From: Candidatus Kerfeldbacteria bacterium
Lineage (GTDB): Bacteria > Patescibacteriota > Patescibacteriia > UBA9570
DNA: 9,142 nt
Assembly (NCBI GenBank): GCA_003512175.1
Contig: DOSP01000060.1
Coordinates: forward strand, 1-9,142
Direction of reading: 5' to 3'
Shown here piece after piece: positions 1-6,153 of the stretch (its first letter is position 1; the number at the start of each line of letters is the position of its first letter). The notes beneath the pieces were generated by a model. It searched no databases. It was given only the letters and a program-made list of their open reading frames with translations, and was not told where the DNA came from. The translations under genes and the position numbers were made by a program.

Positions 1-299
1 TTATGAATCAAATAAATTTCTTCCTGACAATCACGATGTGGATGTGCATTGATGTCACTCGGTTTACCGTGTGTCGCCCAGCGGGTATGGCCAATGCCAA
101 CTGTGCCGCCCAGATCATATTTTTCCAGCTCGGTTTGCAGGTTCCCTAGTTTACCCATTTTTTTATGACAGGCCACGCTGTTAGATTGAATCACGGCTAA
201 TCCAGCCGAATCGTACCCGCGGTATTCCATGCGTTTTAAGCCATCCATAATAATAGGGGTAGCTGGCTGTTTCCCAATGTAGCCAATAATTCCGCACAT
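1..299 (-). CDS. glmS: Glutamine--fructose-6-phosphate aminotransferase (isomerizing), N-terminal part
   Basis: The 5' part of a gene that leaves the window at its left edge; the first 99 codons are visible. The protein starts MCGIIGYIG. After Met removal, Cys2 is the N-terminal nucleophile of a class II glutamine amidotransferase. GIGHTRWATHG (residues 68-78) and NAHPH (84-88) match the GlmS glutamine-binding region, and R73, W74, T76, H77 and H86 fall at the numbering I know for E. coli GlmS. The full enzyme adds two SIS sugar-isomerase domains, not visible here. It makes glucosamine-6-phosphate from fructose-6-phosphate and glutamine, the first committed step toward UDP-GlcNAc and peptidoglycan, in the cytoplasm. 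It starts 41 bp after the preceding minus-strand gene and is probably its operon partner. No convincing Shine-Dalgarno sequence precedes the ATG. The start is fixed because Cys must be residue 2. Confidence 0.95.
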   Translation of the reverse strand, partial: MCGIIGYIGKQPATPIIMDGLKRMEYRGYDSAGLAVIQSNSVACHKKMGKLGNLQTELEKYDLGGTVGIGHTRWATHGKPSDINAHPHRDCQEEIYLIH

Positions 300-340
300 A
301 TTGGTTAAGGATGCAGGATTACTTTGGCTTAGTCAAATGA

Positions 341-1723
341 TCACTTTAAACTATCCAAATAGTGTTGATATGGGACAATGTGTTTGGTTTGAGGATGCTT
401 ATAATACGTACCACCATTTGGAGTAAAACTCGTATCCATTAAATCCAACCGCTGACGGTACCGATCTGGAAATGCTAACGTTGGTTCCGGAATGCGCTGT
501 TGGGTATAAAAAGCCTTTTCTTGTGGGATCAGGTTCAGCTTCATCGGTGGCGCCACAGGCGCATCGGAAAAAAAATCGTATGCAATGGTATCTTCGTATG
601 GAAACGGACTCAACGCTACAGGAAAGAATTGACCATATTCGCCCCGTTGTTGCATTGCTTCGATGAGCCGCTGTTTCGTGATGGTATATTCTTCCTTGCT
701 GTAGGGCTTATTCAAAATATGATATTGCTTGTTGCGCAAACCAATGCAGCCAAAACAATCTTTGCTATTCATCATTAAATAGCTATACTCAATGTTTGAA
801 CTGTTCCAGACGAATGCGCAATTACTGGCATTAAATGTATTGATGCCCGTCGCAACAGACTGATGGCAACGTTCCACATTTTCATTGCACATAAATGACG
901 AGGTGATGTCTTTGCCCTGGCCACATTGAAAAATAGTTTGGCAATTATCTACCTCAAAACTTTCTAGCCCATCTTGCACGTGATGCGCGGAGCGTAAATA
1001 ATTACCCTGCACATCTTCGGTACGCTCTAACCACGCGGGCGGAATTGGCGTGCTGGGGAGCAGCTGGTCGCGAAATTCCTGCTTCAATTCTGCCACTACG
1101 GCTGGATCGGCCAAGTCCAGTGTACGCATAAAATCTTCATAGGCAGCTTTACTGTACGGTTTGTTGCGAATGTAATATTGCTTATTTCGCAAATTAGAGC
1201 TCATGAATGAATCTCGAGTGTTGTGACAGTTGAACAAGAAAGTGGAATCGATGATGCCGCGACAGTTAAAGGAATAACGTGAGTGATATGATGAGAACAC
1301 ATACACGCAATCGTAAAGCAATTCTGAATCCATTACCCAATAACAATCGATGCACGAGCGGGAGTGATAAATACGTACCGAATAATAGATATCTTCGCAA
1401 TTGATGGCGTCGAATACTAGGTAGCAATTTTTCAGCCGATCCACATCATGGCAGTATTCGGCATTCTCTTGTTTATTAGATAGTAACGCCACGACCGGAG
1501 CGATTTTCTGTAAATCTGTGAATTGATCAAAAAACGGCTTGCGTTCATCTACTAACAAACTCGGTGATACCCAATCATCAGCATACCATTCAGCATGACT
1601 ATAGACCGGACATGGAGCTGTGGATGTATAGACTGAAATAATATCCTGTCCCGATTTACTCGAAGGCCGGCGATACAGCCGCTTGTTTGGATACCAGGCC
1701 ATTACTTGTTCGAGGATATGCAT
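341..1723 (-). CDS. Cys-rich repeat protein of a CPR-type family, with degenerate zinc-ribbon-like ends
   Basis: A 460-residue protein of unknown function. It has two similar Cys- and aromatic-rich modules, roughly residues 85-195 and 250-346. Both end in a near-identical motif: LRNKQYYIRNKPYSKAAY (178-195) and LRNKQYHILNKPYSKEEY (329-346). Between the cysteines, aromatic and Cys/Asn/Ser residues recur at spacings of roughly 20, which suggests a solenoid or beta-helix (inference). I recognise the overall plan from proteins common in CPR genomes: RLYRR, then a K-S/T-G segment, PFFDQF, the repeats, then LSPFPYE. In those relatives I recall zinc-ribbon-like CxxC or CxxxC pairs at both ends. Here the matching segments read SSKSG (21-25), YSHAEW (41-46) and IPQEKAFY to RQRLDLM (399-429), without the cysteines. 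There is no signal peptide or membrane segment. It lies 15 bp after prfB and 41 bp before glmS, so is probably co-transcribed. No ribosome binding site is visible, so the start is the least certain point. Confidence 0.8.
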   Translation of the reverse strand: MHILEQVMAWYPNKRLYRRPSSKSGQDIISVYTSTAPCPVYSHAEWYADDWVSPSLLVDERKPFFDQFTDLQKIAPVVALLSNKQENAEYCHDVDRLKNCYLVFDAINCEDIYYSVRIYHSRSCIDCYWVMDSELLYDCVYVFSSYHSRYSFNCRGIIDSTFLFNCHNTRDSFMSSNLRNKQYYIRNKPYSKAAYEDFMRTLDLADPAVVAELKQEFRDQLLPSTPIPPAWLERTEDVQGNYLRSAHHVQDGLESFEVDNCQTIFQCGQGKDITSSFMCNENVERCHQSVATGINTFNASNCAFVWNSSNIEYSYLMMNSKDCFGCIGLRNKQYHILNKPYSKEEYTITKQRLIEAMQQRGEYGQFFPVALSPFPYEDTIAYDFFSDAPVAPPMKLNLIPQEKAFYTQQRIPEPTLAFPDRYRQRLDLMDTSFTPNGGTYYKHPQTKHIVPYQHYLDSLK

Positions 1724-1738
1724 AAGATGAGGCTCTGA

Positions 1739-2836
1739 TTAATCCACCTCATTACTCACCCGCGCATCCACAGTGGAACGTAAGTACGCCTCCACAAAGC
1801 CATCTAATTCACCATTCAGCACGCTGTCGGGATCAGACACTTCATATTCCGTGCGGTGATCTTTCACCATTTTGTACGGGTGTAGCACATACGAGCGAAT
1901 TTGATTCCCCCATTCAGCGGAAGTATATTCGCCACGCAATTTCAGCTTTTCCGCTTGCTCGGCTTCCAGTTGTAATTGATGCAATTTGGCGCGCAAAATT
2001 TTCATTGCCGTGGCTTTATTTTGATGTTGCGAGCGCTCGTTCTGACAGGTCACGACAATGTTGGTGGATAAGTGGGTGATGCGCACGGCGGAATCGGTGG
2101 TATTCACGCCCTGACCACCTTTCCCACCAGATCGATAGACATCAATCCGAATATCTTCATCCTTTATCTCGACTGGACTCAACTCCCCTAATTCGGGCAA
2201 GACTTCAATCAGGGCAAACGATGTCTGACGGAGTGCATCGGCATTGAAGGGTGATTGGCGGACTAAGCGATGCACGCCATGTTCACTTTTTAGATAGCCA
2301 TAGGCATACCGGCCGATCACTTCCATGGTGACCGATTTGATTCCAGCTTCATTCCCCCGTGACAGATCAAGCACCGTCACAGTGAACCCTTTGCGTTCAC
2401 AGTAACGCATGACCATGCGCATAAGCATCTCCGCCCAATCTTGGGCATCCACTCCGCCGGCACCGGCATGAATGGCCAACACCGCTGACGCATCATCATA
2501 TTTTTTGCCAAATAGTAAATGAAATTCCAGTTCAGCAAATTGCCGTTCAAGTTTTTTCTGCTGCTGTTCCAATTCTTTGGTTAAGTCGGGATCACGTTCC
2601 TGTTCATTTAATTGAGCCATCTCCTGCAGGCTGGTGGCTTGTTGTTGTACCTGTTCCCAGGTGGCAATTTCTTTACGCAAATCATTCACTACTCGACCAA
2701 CCTGTTGAGCGTGACTTGGGTTTTGCCAAAAATCCGGCTGGCTCATTTCTGCCTCCAGAGCCGCCACTTTGGCACGCATGCCAGCGATGTTTAATTGCTC
2801 ACCAATCGTAGTGATCCGCTGCAACAAATTGTTCAT
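1739..2836 (-). CDS. prfB: Peptide chain release factor 2
   Basis: Class I release factor that reads UGA and UAA in the ribosomal A site and triggers peptidyl-tRNA hydrolysis. The 365-residue product has the same length as E. coli RF2. An N-terminal helical domain (about 1-110) precedes the codon-recognition domain, whose SPF tripeptide (195-197, in HRLVRQSPF) is diagnostic of RF2; RF1 has PxT. The catalytic GGQ loop is at 240-242 and is followed by VNTTDSAVRITH. The residue after GGQ is Gly, where His is common. The open frame extends upstream to 2965, but the ATG at 2836 begins the aligned family N terminus and lies in a divergent promoter region. The region matching the E. coli autoregulatory +1 frameshift reads straight through with no CTTTGA, so no programmed frameshift is needed. 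No Shine-Dalgarno sequence precedes the ATG, consistent with a leaderless start. Confidence 0.96.
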   Translation of the reverse strand: MNNLLQRITTIGEQLNIAGMRAKVAALEAEMSQPDFWQNPSHAQQVGRVVNDLRKEIATWEQVQQQATSLQEMAQLNEQERDPDLTKELEQQQKKLERQFAELEFHLLFGKKYDDASAVLAIHAGAGGVDAQDWAEMLMRMVMRYCERKGFTVTVLDLSRGNEAGIKSVTMEVIGRYAYGYLKSEHGVHRLVRQSPFNADALRQTSFALIEVLPELGELSPVEIKDEDIRIDVYRSGGKGGQGVNTTDSAVRITHLSTNIVVTCQNERSQHQNKATAMKILRAKLHQLQLEAEQAEKLKLRGEYTSAEWGNQIRSYVLHPYKMVKDHRTEYEVSDPDSVLNGELDGFVEAYLRSTVDARVSNEVD

Positions 2837-2873
2837 GACAGTACAGTACCATAATGGTATACTAGGTGTCATG
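2834..2873. promoter_or_regulatory. Divergent, dyad-symmetric promoter region of prfB and the folate operon
   Basis: Plus strand: ATGACA (2835-2840; 5 of 6 matches to TTGACA), a 17-bp spacer, then an extended -10 TGGTATACT (2855-2863), only 7 bp before the ATG at 2871. The predicted transcription start is therefore at or next to the A of ATG. Minus strand: ATGACA (complement of 2867-2872), an 18-bp spacer and a weaker TGGTACTGT, again placing the start at the prfB ATG. The 40 bp have 7-bp perfect outer arms (CATGACA at 2834-2840, TGTCATG at 2867-2873) that contain both start codons. They also have 6-bp inner arms (TACCAT at 2847-2852, ATGGTA at 2854-2859). The plus promoter is strong by eye and the minus promoter weaker. 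The inner dyad could be an operator, but no regulator is identified. Confidence 0.65.
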
Positions 2874-4826
2874 TTGAGCCGACGTTTACTATTATTCAGC
2901 GGTTTGATCCTGGTGGTGGGTGGCGGCATGGCCATTGGCGTGTGGTGGCTACAACAGCGCGGCACTCAAGAACAAGTCGATCAGGCCAGCCTGGATGCCG
3001 CCGCTCAATTAGCCGCTGCGCGGGAAAATTTTTTTAGCAGTGCCGATCGGTTAGTATTGTTTTTAAGCTTAGGTGACGGCGAACCAACTCTGTATGGTAG
3101 CAACGCAGTCGATAAATCTGTCCTGCCACTAGAGTCTGCTCAACCTGATGTGTACAGTAATTATCTACCCGCCAGCCAGCACTGGTACAGCGTGGTAGAT
3201 CAAACTGTCTTCCAATATGGACCAAGCCTCTCTACAGAGCTAGGCGTACTCACCCAAACGGCTGTACTGGCAAGTGCGATAACTACTCAGCCGTCGTTGG
3301 CTGTTGATTCGAACGAGCAGTACTTAGCCTACATCAGCCGAACGAATTACACTGAAGAAGTGCGTCTGGTGAATTTAATCACTTGGCAAGAAACACAATT
3401 ATACCAAGGTGAACCAAACTTCCATTATGCTAATTTATCATGGTCGCCAGATGGTTCAGAGCTAGCTTTTACCGCGAATGGAACAAAGCTCATCACCGTC
3501 ACCACTGATGGAGCGGAAACTGTTACACCGATCAGTTTGCCATTTCAAGAATTGAACTTCGTCAGCTGGATTACCCTTGATCAAATTGCCGCGGTGGTGA
3601 GCAGCACAGACACGAATCCGGAACCATTCCAACCAAAGATTGTGGTCCTGAACCGCGGTGGTGATGTGATTGAAGAACACATCGTCTTTGAAAAAATTGG
3701 TGTACCGCGGGTGGTGTGGTCAGCCGATGGTAGCCAATTTATGTTTTATAACCCGTGGCAAAATACGTTCTTCGTGTACAATCGCTATGATGAACTAGTC
3801 CAAACCCTGACCGTGGCGGCACCTGGCAAACTAGTGCCGTTTGGCTATACCGCTGGCACTGGACCATTCACGCTCACTCAACCGCTCACCGATACCACGA
3901 TTCCAGAAACAATCGAAGTAGGCAGTACTGAACCATTTGAAGTGACCGCCGAAGACTGGGAACGGTATAATACGACTCTACGTAATATTTTGAAACAATG
4001 GCAAATCGATTTTTCCACCTATCGTTTTGCGACCACCGGGAGTGGCATCGAGGTGGCCTTTACCGTCCAAGCTGATGCCAAGGCACCGGCTGAACTCATT
4101 TTTATTCAGACCATTCTCCAAGCCTTTGCCGTATTACCTGACGTCCCAACGATTACGGTAGTGATGGGTGACTGGGAGGTTGCAGAACTATCACGGACTG
4201 CAGTGAATGAAGTGAGCCAGTTGGTGGCTGGGCGGCCAGTGGAAGAACTCTTTGTGATTAACTTGCAAAATCCGATTGGGAAACGCGCCGTGAAAACGGA
4301 TAACCCAAATCACCACTATGTCGGTGACTTTGTCTATTCACGCTATGGCGATTACAATCCATATCCGGTGTTAGCGTTATTAGGTGCCACTATGCCCATT
4401 CAACAATTTTATGCCACAACCGACTATGCCGTACTGTATCCAACTACTCTGGATGTCCGGACAGATGAAGATCGCCTCACCCTATTTTATACCGGTGACA
4501 CTACCTTTCTATCTCCAACCGCTTGGTCTGGATTTGACTTAACCATCAAAGAATATGATGCACCGAACATTACGTTGGAACAGTGGTTAAGCGTGAATCG
4601 GCCAGATCAACCAGCCGAATCAGTCAGTTTTACTCCCCGGCAACCCGCTGCCAGCCAACATATTGTCACCAACACAACCCATACCGATGAATATGTCATC
4701 CTCGCCAACAATAGAGTATATGTGTTGACGATGCAGCGAGACAGTGGTTTAACAGATGATGATCGAATTGTGTTACAAACGATGACTGAATCATTAAGTC
4801 TATTTTATGCCGTTCAGCGTTACTAA
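2871..4826 (+). CDS. Membrane-anchored extracytoplasmic protein with beta-propeller-like repeats
   Basis: A 651-residue protein with short basic residues (MLSRR), one hydrophobic segment (about 6-26) and a long, mostly polar exterior, which suggests an N-terminal anchor with the rest outside the membrane. Residues about 115-315 contain repeats of the PD40/TolB type: LAVDSNEQYLAYISR (143-157), LSWSPDGSELAFTAN (189-203) and VVWSADGSQFMFYNP (281-295). A mixed domain follows (about 355-560). A C-terminal segment (about 566-651) carries LEQWLSVN and later DEYVILANNRVYVLTM, resembling short extracytoplasmic domains I associate with CPR lipoproteins. No catalytic motif is recognised. The open frame extends upstream to 2769 inside prfB, but the ATG at 2871 gives a clean N-terminal anchor and sits at the predicted transcription start. 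An AGGTG lies only 2 bp before it, too close for an ordinary ribosome binding site. Its stop overlaps the next gene by 20 bp. The link to folate synthesis is unclear. Confidence 0.8.
   Translation: MLSRRLLLFSGLILVVGGGMAIGVWWLQQRGTQEQVDQASLDAAAQLAAARENFFSSADRLVLFLSLGDGEPTLYGSNAVDKSVLPLESAQPDVYSNYLPASQHWYSVVDQTVFQYGPSLSTELGVLTQTAVLASAITTQPSLAVDSNEQYLAYISRTNYTEEVRLVNLITWQETQLYQGEPNFHYANLSWSPDGSELAFTANGTKLITVTTDGAETVTPISLPFQELNFVSWITLDQIAAVVSSTDTNPEPFQPKIVVLNRGGDVIEEHIVFEKIGVPRVVWSADGSQFMFYNPWQNTFFVYNRYDELVQTLTVAAPGKLVPFGYTAGTGPFTLTQPLTDTTIPETIEVGSTEPFEVTAEDWERYNTTLRNILKQWQIDFSTYRFATTGSGIEVAFTVQADAKAPAELIFIQTILQAFAVLPDVPTITVVMGDWEVAELSRTAVNEVSQLVAGRPVEELFVINLQNPIGKRAVKTDNPNHHYVGDFVYSRYGDYNPYPVLALLGATMPIQQFYATTDYAVLYPTTLDVRTDEDRLTLFYTGDTTFLSPTAWSGFDLTIKEYDAPNITLEQWLSVNRPDQPAESVSFTPRQPAASQHIVTNTTHTDEYVILANNRVYVLTMQRDSGLTDDDRIVLQTMTESLSLFYAVQRY
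4725..4753 (+). promoter_or_regulatory. Possible internal promoter ahead of the PTPS gene
   Basis: TTGACG (4725-4730) is separated by exactly 17 bp from TTTAAC (4748-4753), which is preceded by TGG as in an extended -10. It lies inside the 3' end of the propeller gene, and transcription would begin near 4760, giving a leader of about 47 bases before the ATG at 4807. It could let the folate genes be expressed without the membrane protein. The -10 matches 4 of 6 consensus bases, so chance is a real alternative. Confidence 0.3.
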
Positions 4827-5151
4827 AGAATTTACCTTTGCCGCTGCGCACGCCCTAACGAAATATCATGGCAAGTGTGAAAACATGCACGGCCATAATT
4901 ATCGTCTGGCCGTTACGGTGACCGGTCCACTCACCAGCGATGATTTGGTGATCGATTTTATAGAACTGAAAACCATCGTCCAAGAAAAAGTAATCAATCT
5001 GTTAGATCATACCAACTTGAATGATCGTTTTCCTAACCCAACCTGCGAACTGGTGGCTCAGTGGATTTTTCAACAACTCAAACCCGTCCTACCTGTCAGC
5101 ACTGTGATGGTATGGGAAACCGACACGACAGCGGTAACCTATCAGGAGTAA
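4807..5151 (+). CDS. 6-pyruvoyl-tetrahydropterin synthase family enzyme, PTPS-I/III type (QueD-like, FolB bypass)
   Basis: A 114-residue tunnel-fold protein of the COG0720 family. Zinc ligands are H15 (in FAAAHAL) and H28 and H30 (in MHGHNY). LLDHTNLND (65-73) holds the Asp-His catalytic pair, PTCE (78-81) is close to the usual PTSE, and E104 (VWET) should anchor the pterin. The decisive motif is C24-E25-N-M-H28-G-H30. Cys at the first position is the PTPS-I (QueD) hallmark and Glu at the second the PTPS-III hallmark; CExxHGH has been described for dual PTPS-I/III enzymes. PTPS-III activity cleaves dihydroneopterin triphosphate to 6-hydroxymethyl-dihydropterin, replacing the phosphatase and FolB steps. 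Position directly before folK and folE, with no folB in the cluster, supports that role. Additional queuosine function (6-carboxy-tetrahydropterin synthesis) is possible. The start overlaps the preceding gene by 20 bp, and the stop shares TAATG with folK. Family is near certain; specificity is inferred. Confidence 0.9.
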   Translation: MPFSVTKEFTFAAAHALTKYHGKCENMHGHNYRLAVTVTGPLTSDDLVIDFIELKTIVQEKVINLLDHTNLNDRFPNPTCELVAQWIFQQLKPVLPVSTVMVWETDTTAVTYQE

Positions 5152-5603
5152 TGCTCGCCTATCTCAGCCTGGGCAGTAACATTGAACCACGCGTAGACTA
5201 TCTTGATCGCGCAGTGACAGCCTTAGAAAGTGCCGGCCAAGTGACTGCCCTGTCACCGATCTACGAAACTGAACCACTGGGACCAGGCCAACAAAGCTGG
5301 CATGTCAACCAAGCCATGGCGTTAGAAACCAAATTGGAACCAATCGAGTTACTACACACCTGTAAACAAATCGAGGCAGCGCTCGGTCGCAAACCCCGTG
5401 AGCATCTGGGACCACGGGAAATCGACATTGACATTCTGTTGTATAACGGTAGAGTAGTGCACACGCCAGAGTTGACGATTCCGCATCCGGAACTCCCCAA
5501 TCGCCGATTTATGCTTATTCCGCTCAACGATATTGCTCCCGATCTGGCAGAGTTATTCTTAAAAAAATGCACGGACACCTTACAGGTGAAATGCTATGGA
5601 TAA
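5151..5603 (+). CDS. folK: 2-amino-4-hydroxy-6-hydroxymethyldihydropteridine diphosphokinase
   Basis: Transfers pyrophosphate from ATP to 6-hydroxymethyl-7,8-dihydropterin, activating it for FolP. The 150-residue product begins MLAYLSLGSNIEPR, the usual HPPK N terminus. SPIYETEPLGPGQQ (35-48) forms the pterin-binding loop. GRKPREHLGPREIDIDILLY (residues 79-98) contains the two Mg-binding aspartates in the DID motif. PHPELPNRRFMLIPLNDIAPDL completes the family signature. The open frame extends back to 5061, but the ATG at 5151 gives the normal family N terminus and overlaps the previous stop as TAATG. AGGAG (5144-5148) lies just 2 bp upstream, closer than usual, so translational coupling with the PTPS gene is likely. 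The stop overlaps folE by 8 bp. Confidence 0.96.
   Translation: MLAYLSLGSNIEPRVDYLDRAVTALESAGQVTALSPIYETEPLGPGQQSWHVNQAMALETKLEPIELLHTCKQIEAALGRKPREHLGPREIDIDILLYNGRVVHTPELTIPHPELPNRRFMLIPLNDIAPDLAELFLKKCTDTLQVKCYG
5584..5589 (+). promoter_or_regulatory. Ribosome binding site of folE
   Basis: AGGTGA lies 6 bp before the folE ATG, inside the end of folK. It is one of the few well-placed Shine-Dalgarno sequences in the window and supports the start at 5596. Confidence 0.6.
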
Positions 5604-6153
5604 AAAAACTATTTCAAAAAATATTGCCGAGCTGATCCAGCACATTGATCCCCAACCTCAGCGTGAAGGTTTGGCTGATACGCCACGGCGGGTAGCCGAT
5701 AGTTTTGAAAAACTCTTTTCTGGGTATGGTATTGATCCAAATGGTCTGCTCACGTTTTTTGATAGCGAACACTACGATGAAATGATTACCTGTAAGGAGA
5801 TTGATTTCTACTCAACCTGCGAACATCATCTCCTACCCTTTCATGGTAAGGCCCATATCGGTTACATTCCGAAAGCAAAAATTATTGGTTTATCCAAATT
5901 GCCTCGCGTAGTAGAAGTCTTTGCCCGGCGTTTACAAAATCAGGAACGTCTGACTTCACAAATTACAGATTTTCTTGAACAAGCCCTTCAAGCCAAAGGC
6001 ATTGGTGTGGTGTTAGAAGCTACCCATTTATGTATGCAAGCTCGGGGCGTGGAAAAGCAGAATACGATTGTCACCACCTCATCGTTTCGCGGTTTATTCA
6101 AAAGTAATTCCAACACCCGCAGTGAGTTCCTATCAGTTTGCTTTAATCGATAA
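5596..6153 (+). CDS. folE: GTP cyclohydrolase I
   Basis: Converts GTP to 7,8-dihydroneopterin triphosphate and formate, the entry step of the pterin branch. The 185-residue product matches the core of type I enzymes. REGLADTPRRVADSF (23-37) is the usual N-terminal signature. CEHHLLPFHGKAHIGYIP (75-92) supplies zinc ligands C75 and H78 and the neighbouring H77. THLCMQARGV (143-152) supplies catalytic H144 and the third zinc ligand C146, so this is the zinc-dependent type IA enzyme. TIVTTSSFRGLF (157-168) and TRSEFL (174-179) finish the fold. Active enzymes of this family form a homodecamer. It overlaps folK by 8 bp and pabB by about 32 bp. Its product is the expected substrate of the PTPS enzyme two genes upstream. 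Confidence 0.97.
   Translation: MDKKTISKNIAELIQHIDPQPQREGLADTPRRVADSFEKLFSGYGIDPNGLLTFFDSEHYDEMITCKEIDFYSTCEHHLLPFHGKAHIGYIPKAKIIGLSKLPRVVEVFARRLQNQERLTSQITDFLEQALQAKGIGVVLEATHLCMQARGVEKQNTIVTTSSFRGLFKSNSNTRSEFLSVCFNR

Noticed and set aside
472..778. Overlapping plus-strand open frames of 64 and 92 codons opposite the Cys-rich gene
   Set aside because: They lie wholly inside a well-supported minus-strand gene, have no recognisable domain and no upstream signals.
685..1200. DNA direct repeat or mobile-element remnant in the Cys-rich gene
   Set aside because: The repeated LRNKQY/NKPYSK motifs reflect protein module duplication with diverged codons, not a transposable element; no terminal repeats are seen.
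1739..2836. UGA recoding, as in some CPR lineages
   Set aside because: RF2 is present with its SPF motif, several genes end in TGA, and family alignments end at the expected places.
3034..3680. Minus-strand open frames within the propeller gene
   Set aside because: Shadow frames of a coding region with clear repeat motifs; no start signals or family resemblance.
5061..5150. Upstream extension of folK by 30 codons
   Set aside because: It would read through the PTPS coding region out of frame. HPPK proteins begin just before the YLSLGSN motif, so the ATG at 5151 fits.
6068..6121. TTG start 18 codons upstream for pabB
   Set aside because: It would lie 86 bp inside folE with no ribosome binding site, and the added residues do not resemble PabB. 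GTG 6122 is preferred but not proven.
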